Positions 55,265 through 64,000 of a stretch of 64,000 nucleotides of DNA are shown here, in pieces; the stretch's first letter is position 1, and every line of letters begins with the position of its first letter. Source of the stretch: Neisseria sp. (GTDB taxonomy: Bacteria; Pseudomonadota; Gammaproteobacteria; Burkholderiales; Neisseriaceae). The notes under the pieces are model-generated. The model searched no databases. It saw nothing but the letters and a program-made list of their open reading frames with translations, and was not told where the DNA came from. The DNA is taken from contig NZ_JAUMZU010000003.1 in NCBI RefSeq assembly GCF_030527965.1, positions 62,001 through 126,000 on the forward strand, read 5' to 3'. The position numbers and the translations under genes are program-made.

Positions 55265-55906
55265 TTAAGAGTGGGATTGAGGATGGGTATCTTGGTCGGA
55301 TAATTCAAGCTGGTGTTGTGCGAAAATTTGAGCCAGAGAATAAAGAATGCTGGCCGTCAACCCCCAGATGTCGTAATGAAGATAAGGGAGCGCGGGCGAT
55401 TGGGCGGTATGGTTGCGATGGCGGAAAGTGCGTTGCGTATAGGACGAGGTGTTTAATACGATGGCGAGCGGAATATAAAACGCTTCGGCGACTTCGCTTT
55501 CGTTCAGCGTTAAAACGGGCGTTTGCGGGCATAATGCGGGCACGGTATAGACGGCGTATCCGCTGGGCGTATAACAGGGCGGCATGGTTTCGAAGGTTTG
55601 CCAGATATGCGGCGGCGTGCCGATTTCTTCGTATGCTTCGCGTAGGGCGGTGTCGGTAAGCGAGGCGTCTTCGGCATCTTTTCGGCCGCCGGGAAAGGCG
55701 ATCTGCCCGGTATGGTGGCGTAAGGTGTCGGCTCGTTTGGTCATCAATATCTGCCATTCTTCTTGATGCTTTACCACCGGCAGCAATACGGCGGCAGGGG
55801 TAAACGATTCGGAATTAGGGTCGAACAAGGCATTGCGCCGCGCCAGTGATGTATGTTGCCGTTGGGAAAGCAGCGCCAGAAAATGGCTTAGGGTTTCTGT
55901 ATTCAT
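55265..55906 (-). CDS. Nudix hydrolase, NudL/CoA-pyrophosphatase-like, 213 aa
   Basis: The Nudix box reads [24 protein letters not shown] (in parts GGRKDAED and LREAYEEIG, about residues 73-96), and the [20 protein letters not shown] lead with FPGGR is typical of the CoA-splitting NudL/YeaB group. Probably cleaves CoA or related diphosphates; the exact substrate is not settled. First gene of a probable pair with mutM. Confidence 0.87.
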   Translation of the reverse strand: MNTETLSHFLALLSQRQHTSLARRNALFDPNSESFTPAAVLLPVVKHQEEWQILMTKRADTLRHHTGQIAFPGGRKDAEDASLTDTALREAYEEIGTPPHIWQTFETMPPCYTPSGYAVYTVPALCPQTPVLTLNESEVAEAFYIPLAIVLNTSSYTQRTFRHRNHTAQSPALPYLHYDIWGLTASILYSLAQIFAQHQLELSDQDTHPQSHS

Positions 55907-56227
55907 GAATTCAATGTTTCAGACAGGCATTGAAGTAAGTATGATAACAGATAACCAAACGGCTACGCTGCGTCGGTAGATTTTGCGCTGTAAAGAATGG
56001 TTTTCGAGTGCGGTTGGTTTGTGTTTGTTGGCGGTTGCCTGCTGACTTAATGCCTGTCTGAAAAGGTTTGGTGCCGCTCGTTAAATTGTTGCAAAAATCG
56101 CCGCTGCCGAAAGCCTTGTGATAAAGTAGCGGTTTGTTTTTATCTGGTAACAAATATTGCAATGGCCGCCTTCGTAAGTGCCACAAACGCTTGTCGGCTG
56201 TCGGGTATGCCTGAATTAGGGAGTGTT
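55907..56227. other. Divergent region before the TPR gene
   Basis: Carries two unpaired DUS (near 55917 and 56049), no tRNA and no convincing ORF. An in-frame upstream start of the TPR gene (56162) lies in this stretch but lacks a ribosome site. Confidence 0.5.
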
Positions 56228-58066
56228 ATGTTTGCTTTGAAAAAACGTTTCCATCCATTGGTATTGTCTGTGTTGCTGGCGTATGGGGCATCGGCTTTCG
56301 CAGCGGATAAACCGCCGAAAGCCTCCGATTATCGCCCCGTCGACACTGCTGCGGCGCAAAATGGAAAATCGGAACGCAGAGTAATCAATGAAAGCGAGTA
56401 TGAGCGCCGTTCCCGAGTCGTCAAACACGCTAACGGCCTGTTTACACTCTTGGGTGGCGAAATGGCCTTGCAAAAAGGCGACGTGTCAACAGCATTGGCT
56501 ACTTATATGCTGACGTTCGTCCGCACGCAAGATCCGGCGGTGGCCGAGCGTGCGGTGGAGATGGCGCTGAGCTTGCATGCTTACAGAGAGGCCGAGGACA
56601 TCTTTCAGCAATGGCAAAAAATCGAACCGCAGGGCGGCGTGGCGCAACAACGCATGGGTTGGGCGCTCAGTTTGGCGACCAAGGATTTTGGCACGGCCGA
56701 TCGGGATTTTGACAGTGTGATGAGCAATGCCGACGAGGAGAGCAAGCGCAAGCTGTTTTTGCAATTGGCGCAGTCTGCGGTGGAAAATCCGGATTTTGCC
56801 AAACGCATCGAACGCAAAGTAAAACGCGAAACCAAACGCTATCCGGATATGCCCGAGGCGGTCATCACCAACGCGATTTTCAGCTCGTTATCGGGCGACG
56901 AGCGCGGCACGGTGCAGGCTTTGCAGCGGCTAACCCAGTTGGATACTCAAATCGTGCCGGCTACTGTGCTGACCTTGCGTTTAATCGGTCAACAGAAACC
57001 TGAAATTTTAAACCGATTCTTTGCCGAAACGGATGCAAACAAACTTTCCCCGATGTGGCGTGAATTGCAGGTGGAAGGTTTGGTTCAATCAGGCAAATAC
57101 AGCGAGGCTTACGACCTCTTGCAGGATTTGCTGAAAGAAAACCCGGATGCCGATCTTTACATACAGGCCGCGTTGCTGGCTATCAATCAAAAAGCGGAAT
57201 TGCCGGTTATCCTCTCTTACCTGGAGCAGGCTTATAAAATCGGTACGCAGGAGCAGCGCAGTCGAGCCGCCGTGTTGGCCGCCATGCGCAACGGCGATGC
57301 GCATAACTATACGGCCGCGCGCAGCTGGGCAGAGAAAATCAAGGCTCCGAGTTATGCGTTTGACAAATCAGTATTGAGCGCATCGATTGAGGCGGAATCG
57401 GGGAATTGGCAAAAAGCTTTGGCCTATGTGAAGGCCGCCCAAAGATTACCGGAGCAGCAAGGTCAGTTTTTCAGTGATGACGACTTATTTCGAGTGCAGA
57501 TATTTACGCTGACCAAACATGCCAATCCGCGGCAAGCATTGCAGGAATTGAATGCCTTGTATCAGAAGGTGGGCAGCCGGAAAAACAATCGGGAAAAATT
57601 GGCCGATGTGTTGTATCAACGTGCGATTCTCTACGCAGACAGTCTGAATGAGCCGCAGAAGGCGGTTGCCGATTTGCGCCGTTATCAGGAGTTGAAACCG
57701 GATAGTGCCGAAGGAATGAATGCTTTGGGCTATACCATGCTCAGTCTGCCCGATCATAATGTCGACGAAGCTTTTCGTTTGATTCAGGCGGCTTATCAGC
57801 AGGTGCCGGATTCTGCCGCCGTGAACGACAGCTTGGGTTGGGTTTATTTTCTGAAAGGCGATACGGCTACGGCTTTGCCGTATCTGGAATTTGCATTCGG
57901 CAAACAGCCTGAGCCAGAGGTTGCTTCACATTTGGGTGAGGCTTATTGGAAGCTGGGTCAGCGAGATAAAGCCAAGGAAACCTTTAAAAAAGGGTTGGCG
58001 ATAAAAGAGGGCAAGCGAAGCGCATTGTTGGAAACCATAAAACGTTTGGGCGTATCTCTGCCTTAG
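56228..58066 (+). CDS. Periplasmic TPR protein, 612 aa
   Basis: Signal peptide MFALKKRFHPLVLSVLLAYG, cut after ASAFA. Two or more groups of tetratricopeptide helices: residues about 95-200, and a C-terminal cluster at 470-600 (GMNALGYTML, DSLGWVYFLKG, SHLGEAYWKLG). Homologues precede lolB-ispE in many proteobacteria; a role in envelope assembly is inferred from that. GGGAG precedes ATG 56228. Confidence 0.85.
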   Translation: MFALKKRFHPLVLSVLLAYGASAFAADKPPKASDYRPVDTAAAQNGKSERRVINESEYERRSRVVKHANGLFTLLGGEMALQKGDVSTALATYMLTFVRTQDPAVAERAVEMALSLHAYREAEDIFQQWQKIEPQGGVAQQRMGWALSLATKDFGTADRDFDSVMSNADEESKRKLFLQLAQSAVENPDFAKRIERKVKRETKRYPDMPEAVITNAIFSSLSGDERGTVQALQRLTQLDTQIVPATVLTLRLIGQQKPEILNRFFAETDANKLSPMWRELQVEGLVQSGKYSEAYDLLQDLLKENPDADLYIQAALLAINQKAELPVILSYLEQAYKIGTQEQRSRAAVLAAMRNGDAHNYTAARSWAEKIKAPSYAFDKSVLSASIEAESGNWQKALAYVKAAQRLPEQQGQFFSDDDLFRVQIFTLTKHANPRQALQELNALYQKVGSRKNNREKLADVLYQRAILYADSLNEPQKAVADLRRYQELKPDSAEGMNALGYTMLSLPDHNVDEAFRLIQAAYQQVPDSAAVNDSLGWVYFLKGDTATALPYLEFAFGKQPEPEVASHLGEAYWKLGQRDKAKETFKKGLAIKEGKRSALLETIKRLGVSLP

Positions 58067-58108
58067 TGTGCCGAAATACCTTAAATTATTTCCCTTTTTG
58101 ATTGTTTG

Positions 58109-58148
58109 AATGCCTGTCTGAAAAGGCGCTTATTTTCAGACAGGCATT
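58109..58148. repeat. Paired DUS between TPR gene and lolB
   Basis: AATGCCTGTCTGAAAA and TTTTCAGACAGGCATT enclose an eight-base loop, 20 bases before lolB. It may end part of the TPR transcript. Confidence 0.6.
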
Positions 58149-58168
58149 GTGTTATACAGGAGCTTATG

Positions 58169-58765
58169 ATGAATTTACCTCGTGTTGCCGGCATGGTTTT
58201 GCTTAGCTTGGTTGTGGGTGCATGTACTTCCATTTATCAAAAACCCGGCGACTGGCAAGAACAAGGCGCGTTGCAGGATTTTAATGCCGACGGGCGCTTG
58301 GCTGTGAAAGTGAACGGAAAAGGCTCTTATGCCAATTTCGATTGGACTTATCAAAATGGCGTGCAAACCATTGATGTGAATACTCCGTTAGGCAGCACGG
58401 TTGGTCAGCTTTGTCAGGATAAAGAAGGTGTTTTGGCGGTAGACGGCAACGGCAAAGTATTTACCGCAGCAACGCCGCAAGCATTAAGCGAACAATTGCT
58501 AGGCTACGAATTACCTGTTCAATATTTGAATGTTTGGGCGGCCGGCCAATGGGTAAAAGGCGAGCCTCATCAAATTACAGAAGACGGCCGCTTACAACAG
58601 TTTAATTGGACGATTACCCGTCAATTGAATGAAAACGGTACTCCGCGCATATTGGTTTTGGAAAGCAGTAAATTGACCTTGCGCTTGGTATTCGACCATA
58701 TGCAGCAGGTTGCATCCGGCAATAATCCGTCTGTTACACAATGTGCAGCACGGAGTAAACAGTGA
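58169..58765 (+). CDS. lolB: Outer-membrane lipoprotein receptor LolB, 198 aa
   Basis: Accepts lipoproteins from LolA and inserts them into the outer membrane. Lipobox VGAC (about Cys18). The beta-rich chain has [20 protein letters not shown] (in parts), typical for LolB. AGGAG six bases before ATG 58169 decides against ATG 58166. The stop overlaps the ispE start (GTGA). LolA is also in this window, 12 kb away. Confidence 0.9.
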   Translation: MNLPRVAGMVLLSLVVGACTSIYQKPGDWQEQGALQDFNADGRLAVKVNGKGSYANFDWTYQNGVQTIDVNTPLGSTVGQLCQDKEGVLAVDGNGKVFTAATPQALSEQLLGYELPVQYLNVWAAGQWVKGEPHQITEDGRLQQFNWTITRQLNENGTPRILVLESSKLTLRLVFDHMQQVASGNNPSVTQCAARSKQ

Positions 58766-59607
58766 AGCGCCCTCCACACTCACAAACCTTTCTTGCACCG
58801 GCCAAGCTGAATTTGGATTTAAGAATTACCGGGCGCAGAGATGACGGTTATCATGAATTGGAAAGCATATTCTGCCTAATCGGTTTGTATGATACGCTAC
58901 ATTTGGCGGTTAGGGACGATGGCAAGATTGTGTTGCATACCCCAACGAAGGGCGTGTTGCCGGAGCAGGATTTAACCGTTCGTGCGGCCAAATGTTTGCA
59001 AGAGCATACGCAAGTTTTGTACGGTGTTGATATATGGCTTGAAAAACACATTCCGATAGGCGGCGGGTTGGGCGGTGGCAGCTCAGATGCCGCAATGGTA
59101 TTGATGGCATTGAACCGATTATGGCAGTGTGGCCTTGAGCGGCAGCAGTTGATTGACTTGGGTGCCGGCTTGGGAGCGGACGTACCGTTTTTTATTTTCG
59201 GGCGCAACGCCTTTGCCAAAGGCATCGGCGAACAGCTGAGCGAAATAGAAGTACCTAAGCAATGGTACGTTGTAGTCAGGCCGGATGTTCATGTCAGCAC
59301 ACAAGCGATTTTTACACATAAAAACTTGACGCGAAATTCCAAACCCAGCATAATGCCGAGCTTCCAAACATTACAGCCGTTTAGAAATGATATGCAGGCA
59401 GTGGTGTTTGAAGAGTATCCTCAGGTTTTTGCTGCCTTTCAAGTTTTACAGCAGTATGGTCATCCATTGATGACAGGCTCTGGTTCTTGTGTATTTATCA
59501 CAGCTAGCGAGCGGCAGAAGGCAGAGCAAATCTGCGAGCAAGTTTCCAGAGAATATCAAGCATATTGCGTGGAAGGTTTAGAAAAACATCCCTTGTTTGA
59601 TATATAA
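58762..59607 (+). CDS. ispE: 4-diphosphocytidyl-methylerythritol kinase IspE, 281 aa
   Basis: GHMP kinase of isoprenoid synthesis. [20 protein letters not shown] holds the catalytic Lys/Asp region (in parts), [14 protein letters not shown] is the ATP loop, and MTGSGSCVF the third motif. The start is GTG at 58762, overlapping the lolB stop by GTGA, the normal coupling in this operon. Length is normal. Confidence 0.95.
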   Translation: MKRPPHSQTFLAPAKLNLDLRITGRRDDGYHELESIFCLIGLYDTLHLAVRDDGKIVLHTPTKGVLPEQDLTVRAAKCLQEHTQVLYGVDIWLEKHIPIGGGLGGGSSDAAMVLMALNRLWQCGLERQQLIDLGAGLGADVPFFIFGRNAFAKGIGEQLSEIEVPKQWYVVVRPDVHVSTQAIFTHKNLTRNSKPSIMPSFQTLQPFRNDMQAVVFEEYPQVFAAFQVLQQYGHPLMTGSGSCVFITASERQKAEQICEQVSREYQAYCVEGLEKHPLFDI

Positions 59608-59608
59608 T
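59603..59608 (+). promoter_or_regulatory. Candidate -10 of the tRNA-Gln pair
   Basis: TATAAT at the very end of ispE, 14 bases before the first tRNA. A -35 box at normal spacing is poor. Confidence 0.45.
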
Positions 59609-59621
59609 AGTCTTAAAGTGT

Positions 59622-59698
59622 TGGGGATTCGCCAAGTTGGTTAAGGCATCGGATTTTGATTCCGACATGCGTAGGTTCGAATCCTACATCCCCAGCCA
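59622..59698 (+). tRNA. tRNA-Gln(TTG), copy 1
   Basis: Acceptor TGGGGAT pairs with ATCCCCA; the anticodon stem TCGGA/TCCGA holds loop TTTTGAT with anticodon TTG; the T arm is GTAGG-TTCGAAT-CCTAC. The encoded 3' end is GCCA, so CCA is genomic. Confidence 0.97.
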
Positions 59699-59706
59699 CC
59701 CTTAAT

Positions 59707-59783
59707 TGGGGATTCGCCAAGTTGGTTAAGGCATCGGATTTTGATTCCGACATGCGTAGGTTCGAATCCTACATCCCCAGCCA
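59707..59783 (+). tRNA. tRNA-Gln(TTG), copy 2
   Basis: Identical to copy 1 over all 77 bases, including CCA, with an eight-base spacer between them. A recent tandem duplication or gene conversion keeps them equal. A terminator follows at once. Confidence 0.97.
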
Positions 59784-59788
59784 GTTTC

Positions 59789-59822
59789 AAAAGCGTGTAA
59801 GTTACCTTGCACGCTTTTATCA
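59789..59822 (+). terminator. Terminator of the tRNA-Gln pair
   Basis: AAAAGCGTG and CACGCTTTT are perfect arms with a 12-base loop, followed by ATC and more T. Confidence 0.75.
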
Positions 59823-59851
59823 CGTTTAATCGTAAAAAATGCCGTTAAGCT

Positions 59852-59881
59852 TTGATGAAACGTGCAGGGTGCGTATATAAT
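59852..59881 (+). promoter_or_regulatory. Promoter of prs, -10 inside a short palindrome
   Basis: TTGATG (59852-59857) and TATAAT (59876-59881) are 18 bases apart. The -10 lies within GCGTATATAATACGC, a dyad with 6-bp arms, which could be an operator. Confidence 0.6.
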
Positions 59882-59927
59882 ACGCTTCCAATTTGAGTTT
59901 TAAGAACGCGATATAAGGAAGCTTAAA

Positions 59928-60956
59928 ATGTTTCCTGGGTACAAAAAAATAATCTTGGATGATGACGAAATGGCAGCATACGACAGCTTGATGGTGTTTA
60001 CCGGTAATGCTAATCCAGAATTAGCGAGGAACGTGGTAAAACATCTGGATATTTCTCTGGGCAATGCTTCGGTAGGTCGATTTTCAGATGGTGAGGTAGC
60101 TATTGAGCTATTGGAAAATGTGCGCGGTCGCGATGTGTTTATTGTTCAATCAACTTGCGCGCCCACCAATGATAATCTGATGGAAATATTAACCATGGCG
60201 GATGCTCTGAAACGAGCGTCCGCAGGGCGAATTACCGCCGCCATTCCTTATTTCGGCTATGCGCGGCAAGACCGTCGCCCTCGTTCGGTACGTGTGCCGA
60301 TTTCGGCTAAGTTGGTTGCTAACATGCTTTACTCAGCAGGGATTGATCGCGTTTTAACCGTTGACTTGCATGCAGACCAAATTCAGGGATTTTTCGATAT
60401 CCCGGTGGATAACGTTTATGCCACGCCGATTTTGGTTAATGATATTCAACAGCAGCGTATTGAGAATCTAACGGTGGTCAGCCCGGATATCGGCGGGGTG
60501 GTTCGCGCCCGTGCCGTAGCCAAAATGTTGAACGTTGATTTGGCTATCATCGATAAGCGTCGTCCGAAAGCGAATGTGGCGGAAGTGATGAATATTATCG
60601 GTGATATACAGGGGCGTACCTGTTTGATTATTGACGATATGATTGATACGGCCAATACACTGTGCAAAGCAGCTTCGGCGCTAAAAGAGCGAGGTGCAGA
60701 GCGTGTATTGGCTTATGCCTCGCATCCTGTCTTTTCAGGCGAAGCGGTTAACCGTATTAGTTCTTCCGATATTGACCAAGTTGTGGTAACAGATACCATT
60801 CCGTTATCTGAAGAAGGTAAAAAATGCTCGAAAATCCGCCAGGTAACTATTGCCGGATTATTGGCGGAAACGGTTCGGCGTATCAGCAATGAAGAATCTG
60901 TTTCATATCTTTTTAACGAAGATATTGTAGCACCGGGAGCAATATTTCTTCCGTAA
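59928..60956 (+). CDS. prs: Ribose-phosphate pyrophosphokinase, 342 aa
   Basis: Makes PRPP for nucleotides, histidine and tryptophan. [11 protein letters not shown], the PRPP-loop-like [12 protein letters not shown] and [18 protein letters not shown] (in parts) mark the active site. Homologues begin at [16 protein letters not shown], which is Met15 here (59970). However AAGGAAG is perfectly placed before ATG 59928 and nothing comparable precedes 59970, so a 14-residue acidic extension ([14 protein letters not shown]) may be real. The promoter above is at fitting distance for 59928. Confidence 0.94.
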   Translation: MFPGYKKIILDDDEMAAYDSLMVFTGNANPELARNVVKHLDISLGNASVGRFSDGEVAIELLENVRGRDVFIVQSTCAPTNDNLMEILTMADALKRASAGRITAAIPYFGYARQDRRPRSVRVPISAKLVANMLYSAGIDRVLTVDLHADQIQGFFDIPVDNVYATPILVNDIQQQRIENLTVVSPDIGGVVRARAVAKMLNVDLAIIDKRRPKANVAEVMNIIGDIQGRTCLIIDDMIDTANTLCKAASALKERGAERVLAYASHPVFSGEAVNRISSSDIDQVVVTDTIPLSEEGKKCSKIRQVTIAGLLAETVRRISNEESVSYLFNEDIVAPGAIFLP

Positions 60957-60960
60957 ACTT

Positions 60961-60970
60961 GCCGTCTGAA
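60961..60970 (+). other. Canonical-dialect DUS core between prs and rplY
   Basis: GCCGTCTGAA, the 10-mer of gonococcal and meningococcal DUS, preceded by TT. It is single and not the local TGCCTGTCTGAA type. Confidence 0.7.
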
Positions 60971-61019
60971 ACTGGTCGCGGTAAAGACGGTATCTTTTAA
61001 TTTTTTGGAGTATTTAAAT

Positions 61020-61592
61020 ATGTCATACGAAATTCAAGCTTCTGTTCGCGAAGCCCAAGGTACTGGTGCGAGCCGCCGCCTGCGTCGCGAAGGTAAAACC
61101 CCGGCGGTTTTATATGGTGAAAACCAACAAGCTACGGCCATTGAAGTCGATCATAAAACAGTATTTTACGCATTGGAAAAAGAATCCTTTCATACCGCTT
61201 TAATTAAATTGTCTTTGGATGGTAAAACGTACGATGTTGTTGTGCGTGATTTTCAAATTCACCCTTTCCGTCAAGAAGTACAACATATTGACTTTCAGGT
61301 AGTAGACTTTAATAAACCTTTGCGTATCCGTTTGCCTTTGCATGTCGTTAATGCCGAGAAATCACAAGCGGTAAAATTGCAAAGCGGTCGAGTTTCTTTG
61401 CTGAATACCACGATTGATTGTATGGTTAACCCTAAAAATATTCCGGCTGCTTTGGAGCTGGATTGTGAAAATGTATTGGCGGGAGATATTCTGCATTTGT
61501 CTGATGTGAAATATCCGGAAGGTGTTAGCAGCATCGCGTTAAAACGCAATTCCAATCTGGCCGTTGCAACCGTTACCGGCAAAAAACGTTGA
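61020..61592 (+). CDS. rplY: 50S ribosomal protein L25 (Ctc form), 190 aa
   Basis: Binds 5S rRNA. N-terminal L25 domain (about 1-95: [25 protein letters not shown] in parts) plus the C-terminal TL5/Ctc beta domain (about 100-180). GGAG nine bases before ATG 61020. It follows prs by 63 bases, the order seen across proteobacteria. A canonical DUS core GCCGTCTGAA lies in the gap (60961-60970). Confidence 0.95.
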   Translation: MSYEIQASVREAQGTGASRRLRREGKTPAVLYGENQQATAIEVDHKTVFYALEKESFHTALIKLSLDGKTYDVVVRDFQIHPFRQEVQHIDFQVVDFNKPLRIRLPLHVVNAEKSQAVKLQSGRVSLLNTTIDCMVNPKNIPAALELDCENVLAGDILHLSDVKYPEGVSSIALKRNSNLAVATVTGKKR

Positions 61593-61614
61593 TATTGATT
61601 TGTTGAATAAAGGT

Positions 61615-61655
61615 AAGCCCTGCTGTTTGCACAGCAAGGGCTTTGTTTGTTTTTG
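61615..61655 (+). terminator. Terminator after rplY
   Basis: AAGCCCTGCTGT pairs with ACAGCAAGGGCTT (one bulge) and is followed by TGTTTGTTTTT. Not DUS-derived. Confidence 0.75.
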
Positions 61656-61853
61656 GCAAGAAAAGTAAAGTTATAACAAGTTTTTTGCGCTTTTAAACAA
61701 TTAAGCAGACCTTTTATCTCTCTTCGCGTGAATAAATCGCAATATGATGTTATCCTGAAAAAGTTTTGAAATAACTATGTTATTGACGGGGAAGTCGCAA
61801 TGGTTACTTTTCTTTGTTGATACGATGTAAATACGATTTTAAGTTTAATAAAT

Positions 61854-63122
61854 ATGCAAAAGCCCCTCTATAAAAAAATCGGTTGGTTAAAGCACTGTTC
61901 GATGCTTTCAATTTTGGCTGTGCTGACGAGCCAACCGGTTGCTGCGAAAGAATTACGAGAAATCTTACAGAAGTCGTTAGTTGCGGATCCGTCTTTGTTA
62001 GAAGCTAAGGCCAATATGGCTGCGGCCGAGAGTGCCACCAAAGTATCGAAAGCGGCACATTATCCTGTTATCGGTTTGACCGGTACGCAAGTGTTGGCCC
62101 AACGTAATAAAAAGAATAAAGATGATTTGGATGACTCGATTGGTTTGAAAGGTAGTTTGAATCTGTATTCTTGGGGTGGTATTGAGGCCTCGGTCAATCG
62201 TGATAAACAAAAAGAAATCTACTATAAATATAAATATTATGAGACTCAGGAAGAATTGGGCAGCGAGATTGGTAAACTTTATTTGACGGCTTTACGGGCA
62301 AAAGAGTCGATTGAAGTTAACCAGCAGAGTTTGAACCGTCATAATAAATTGTTGCGCGATTTAAGTGTGGTTGCTAAATACGATACCGGCCGACGTTCTG
62401 AAGTGATTGAAGCAGAAGCCAGACGTCTACAAGTGCAGACAACGATTGCTCAGCTAACACGCACAATGGAGTTGGCATTAAGCCGACTTTCTAAATATAC
62501 AGTGACGCCACTTCGCCCTAAAGATTTGCAAGACCCTTTCCGAATGGAAACGACGCGCACTTTGGTTGGCCGGTATAAAGATATGGATAATGGCGTCAAT
62601 CCTAGTTACTTGGCGCAAAAGGCCGAGCGAGAAAGTACTTTTTATGAATTGAAGGCATCAAAAGCGGCCAGAAAACCTGCAATTAATCTGGAAGGTATTG
62701 CAACTCAGAATACTAAACAGCTTTACCTGAATTTATCTTGGAATCTTTTCGACCAAGCGGCGCGTCATACAGTAGATAAGAACGTTCATACGGTAGAGGC
62801 GGCCGATTCTAAATTGGATCAAATCTTGAGAGAAGTGGTGGAACGGGCAAAAACTGCGGAAACAGATATGGCGCAAAGCGAATTGCGCTCTGATATTGCG
62901 GCTCAGCATATTGTTTCTCAGAAAGAAGTTGTTAAAGCTTATGAACTACAGTTTAAAGTTGCTCGTCGAACGTTGACTGATGTATTGGGTGCGTATAATG
63001 AGCTTGCTGCTATTGAACAGGAAAATGTCACATCGCGTAATGATTTTCGAGACGCTGCTTTGGAATATCTGACGGCACAAGCTCAAGTTGCGCATTGGGC
63101 AGGTGTATCTCCTGAAGAATAA
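61854..63122 (+). CDS. TolC-family outer-membrane factor of a type I secretion system (LapE-like), 422 aa
   Basis: Signal-peptide-like N-terminus ending near VAAKE. Two OEP repeats of long helices follow: REILQKSLVADPSLLEAKAN, and later VVKAYELQFKVARRTLTDVLGAYNE (in parts), which is characteristic of the T1SS branch of TolC proteins. The next gene encodes a LapB-type ABC exporter, so the pair should export a large adhesin or RTX protein. No good ribosome site precedes the ATG; an inner Met at 61902 lacks one too. Confidence 0.87.
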   Translation: MQKPLYKKIGWLKHCSMLSILAVLTSQPVAAKELREILQKSLVADPSLLEAKANMAAAESATKVSKAAHYPVIGLTGTQVLAQRNKKNKDDLDDSIGLKGSLNLYSWGGIEASVNRDKQKEIYYKYKYYETQEELGSEIGKLYLTALRAKESIEVNQQSLNRHNKLLRDLSVVAKYDTGRRSEVIEAEARRLQVQTTIAQLTRTMELALSRLSKYTVTPLRPKDLQDPFRMETTRTLVGRYKDMDNGVNPSYLAQKAERESTFYELKASKAARKPAINLEGIATQNTKQLYLNLSWNLFDQAARHTVDKNVHTVEAADSKLDQILREVVERAKTAETDMAQSELRSDIAAQHIVSQKEVVKAYELQFKVARRTLTDVLGAYNELAAIEQENVTSRNDFRDAALEYLTAQAQVAHWAGVSPEE

Positions 63123-63159
63123 ACGGATTTAATTTTAATTTAACGATTGAATAAAAATA

Positions 63160-64000
63160 TGAAATCTATTATCGAACATATTGCTTTAGCCACTCAGATA
63201 CTAGGTTCTCCAGTATCTGAAGCAGTTTTATCCGCTGAGGTAGTGAGAGATAAAAAGCTAAATGTCAATTTCCACTCGTTGAAAGAAGTATTGAGAAGCC
63301 ACGGTTTTGAAAATACGCTTTCTAAACGCAATTTGGATGAAATTCCTTCTTTGGCGGTTCCGGTTGTGGCGATCCTTCATAATGAAGAAGCAGCGGTCAT
63401 CACCAAAATTAATGGTGTGGGGCGGAATCGTACTTATCACATTAGGCAGGCTGATGGTTTGGCTCAAGAACTCAGCTACGAGCAATTATCCGATCTTTAT
63501 TTAGGTTATTGTTGGTTTATTAAACCTAAAATGGTGTCGGATGCTCGTTCTGAGTTGCCAGAATACGATCTGCCGAAATCATGGTTTTGGAAGGTAATAT
63601 GGCGTTTTAAAGGATATTATTATCAAGTTATTTTAGCAACGTTCATTATCAATTTCTTAGCATTGGTAAGTTCCTTATATGTAATGAATGTCTATGACCG
63701 CGTTATTCCGAATCAAGCTTATGAGACTTTGTGGGTGTTGAGTATAGGGGTAGTGCTGGCTATCTCTTTCGAATTCATGGCTAAGCTGATCCGTGGTCAT
63801 TTGACCGATATTGCCGGTAAAAAGGCAGATTTGATTATCAGCTCAGCATTATTCCGCCGCGTAATGGCATTGCGCTTGGCAGACCGCCCGGCTTCTGCAG
63901 GTTCGTATGCCAATAACTTGCGTGAATTCGAATCAGTTCGAGAGTTTATGACGAGTGCCAGCCTGCTGACTTTAGTCGACTTACCGTTTTTGTTGTTGTT
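63160..64000 (+). CDS. Type I secretion ABC transporter (LapB-like), partial, 280 residues seen
   Basis: The frame starts at ATG 63160 and runs open to the window edge. The first 125 residues form a peptidase-C39-like domain; the usual catalytic Cys position is not a cysteine (EHIALATQIL), so it is of the inactive CLD kind. Membrane helices begin at about 152. VSSLYVMNVYDRVIPNQAYETLWVL (in parts) and LTDIAGKKADLIISSALFRRVM (in parts) are typical of LapB exporters. ATPase motifs lie beyond the edge. It follows the LapE-like gene by 37 bases. Confidence 0.9.

Noticed and set aside
59641..59823. 60-aa minus-strand ORF containing GDVGFEPTHVGIKIR
   Set aside because: It is the reverse complement of the two tRNA-Gln genes; such ORFs are a well-known false annotation.
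1..64000. DUS inverted repeats as a CRISPR array or insertion-sequence ends
   Set aside because: The repeats are short, dispersed, without regular spacers, target duplications or transposase genes; they fit uptake sequences.

Overview
This window comes from a Neisseriaceae chromosome, most likely a Neisseria that uses the 12-mer DNA uptake sequence (DUS) TGCCTGTCTGAA. From memory this dialect is called TG-wadDUS and is known from N. wadsworthii-like species; the species itself cannot be fixed here. Dozens of copies occur, singly or as inverted pairs that form hairpins between genes. Gene content and order (lptFG/pepA, rnc, era, the his genes, sdhCDAB-sdhE-gltA-sucAB-lpdA, prx-grx, lolB-ispE-tRNA-Gln-prs-rplY) are those of a Neisseria core genome. 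I see no prophage, insertion sequence, CRISPR array or rRNA operon.

Layout. 0-10.6 kb: housekeeping genes, including ubiX with an overlooked 26-codon hydrophobic ORF directly after its stop, a Tcmp-type methyltransferase, bioB, lptG/lptF divergent from pepA, holC and rnc. 10.6-13.9 kb: an AT-rich accessory island with two paralogous lipoproteins, a class-3 lipase and a coiled-coil membrane protein. I read it as an orphan lipase effector-immunity module with a decayed second effector. 14-25 kb: era, small methyltransferase, metallohydrolase, ClC channel, argJ, isochorismatase-like hydrolase, GNAT, carbonic anhydrase plus SulP transporter, HIT protein, LD-carboxypeptidase. 25-31 kb: hisC, hisB (fused to an N-terminal helix-turn-helix), hisH, hisA and hisF, interleaved with small membrane-protein genes. 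31-45 kb: a nitrobindin-like protein, then the TCA block on the minus strand, with mdh transcribed divergently. 45-56 kb: lolA, ratA-rnfH-pth, a FimS/AlgZ-type kinase divergent from argH, a second Lpd-like flavoprotein, a Prx-Grx fusion, an acyltransferase, mutM and a Nudix hydrolase. 56-61.6 kb: TPR lipid-carrier-type protein, lolB, ispE, two identical tRNA-Gln, prs, rplY. 61.8-64 kb: start of a LapE/LapB type I secretion operon, cut by the window end.

The most unusual region is the island at 10.69-13.91 kb. Each lipoprotein gene sits behind a TATAAT box running straight into a DUS-like hairpin, yet the two hairpins use different DUS dialects (AGGCTGCCTGAA at the first, GCCGTCTGAA at the second), and neither is the local TGCCTGTCTGAA. 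The first lipoprotein is followed, with the same ATGA overlap as the second, by a 33-codon stub where the lipase should begin. This suggests tandem duplication or import by transformation from other Neisseriaceae, followed by loss of one effector.
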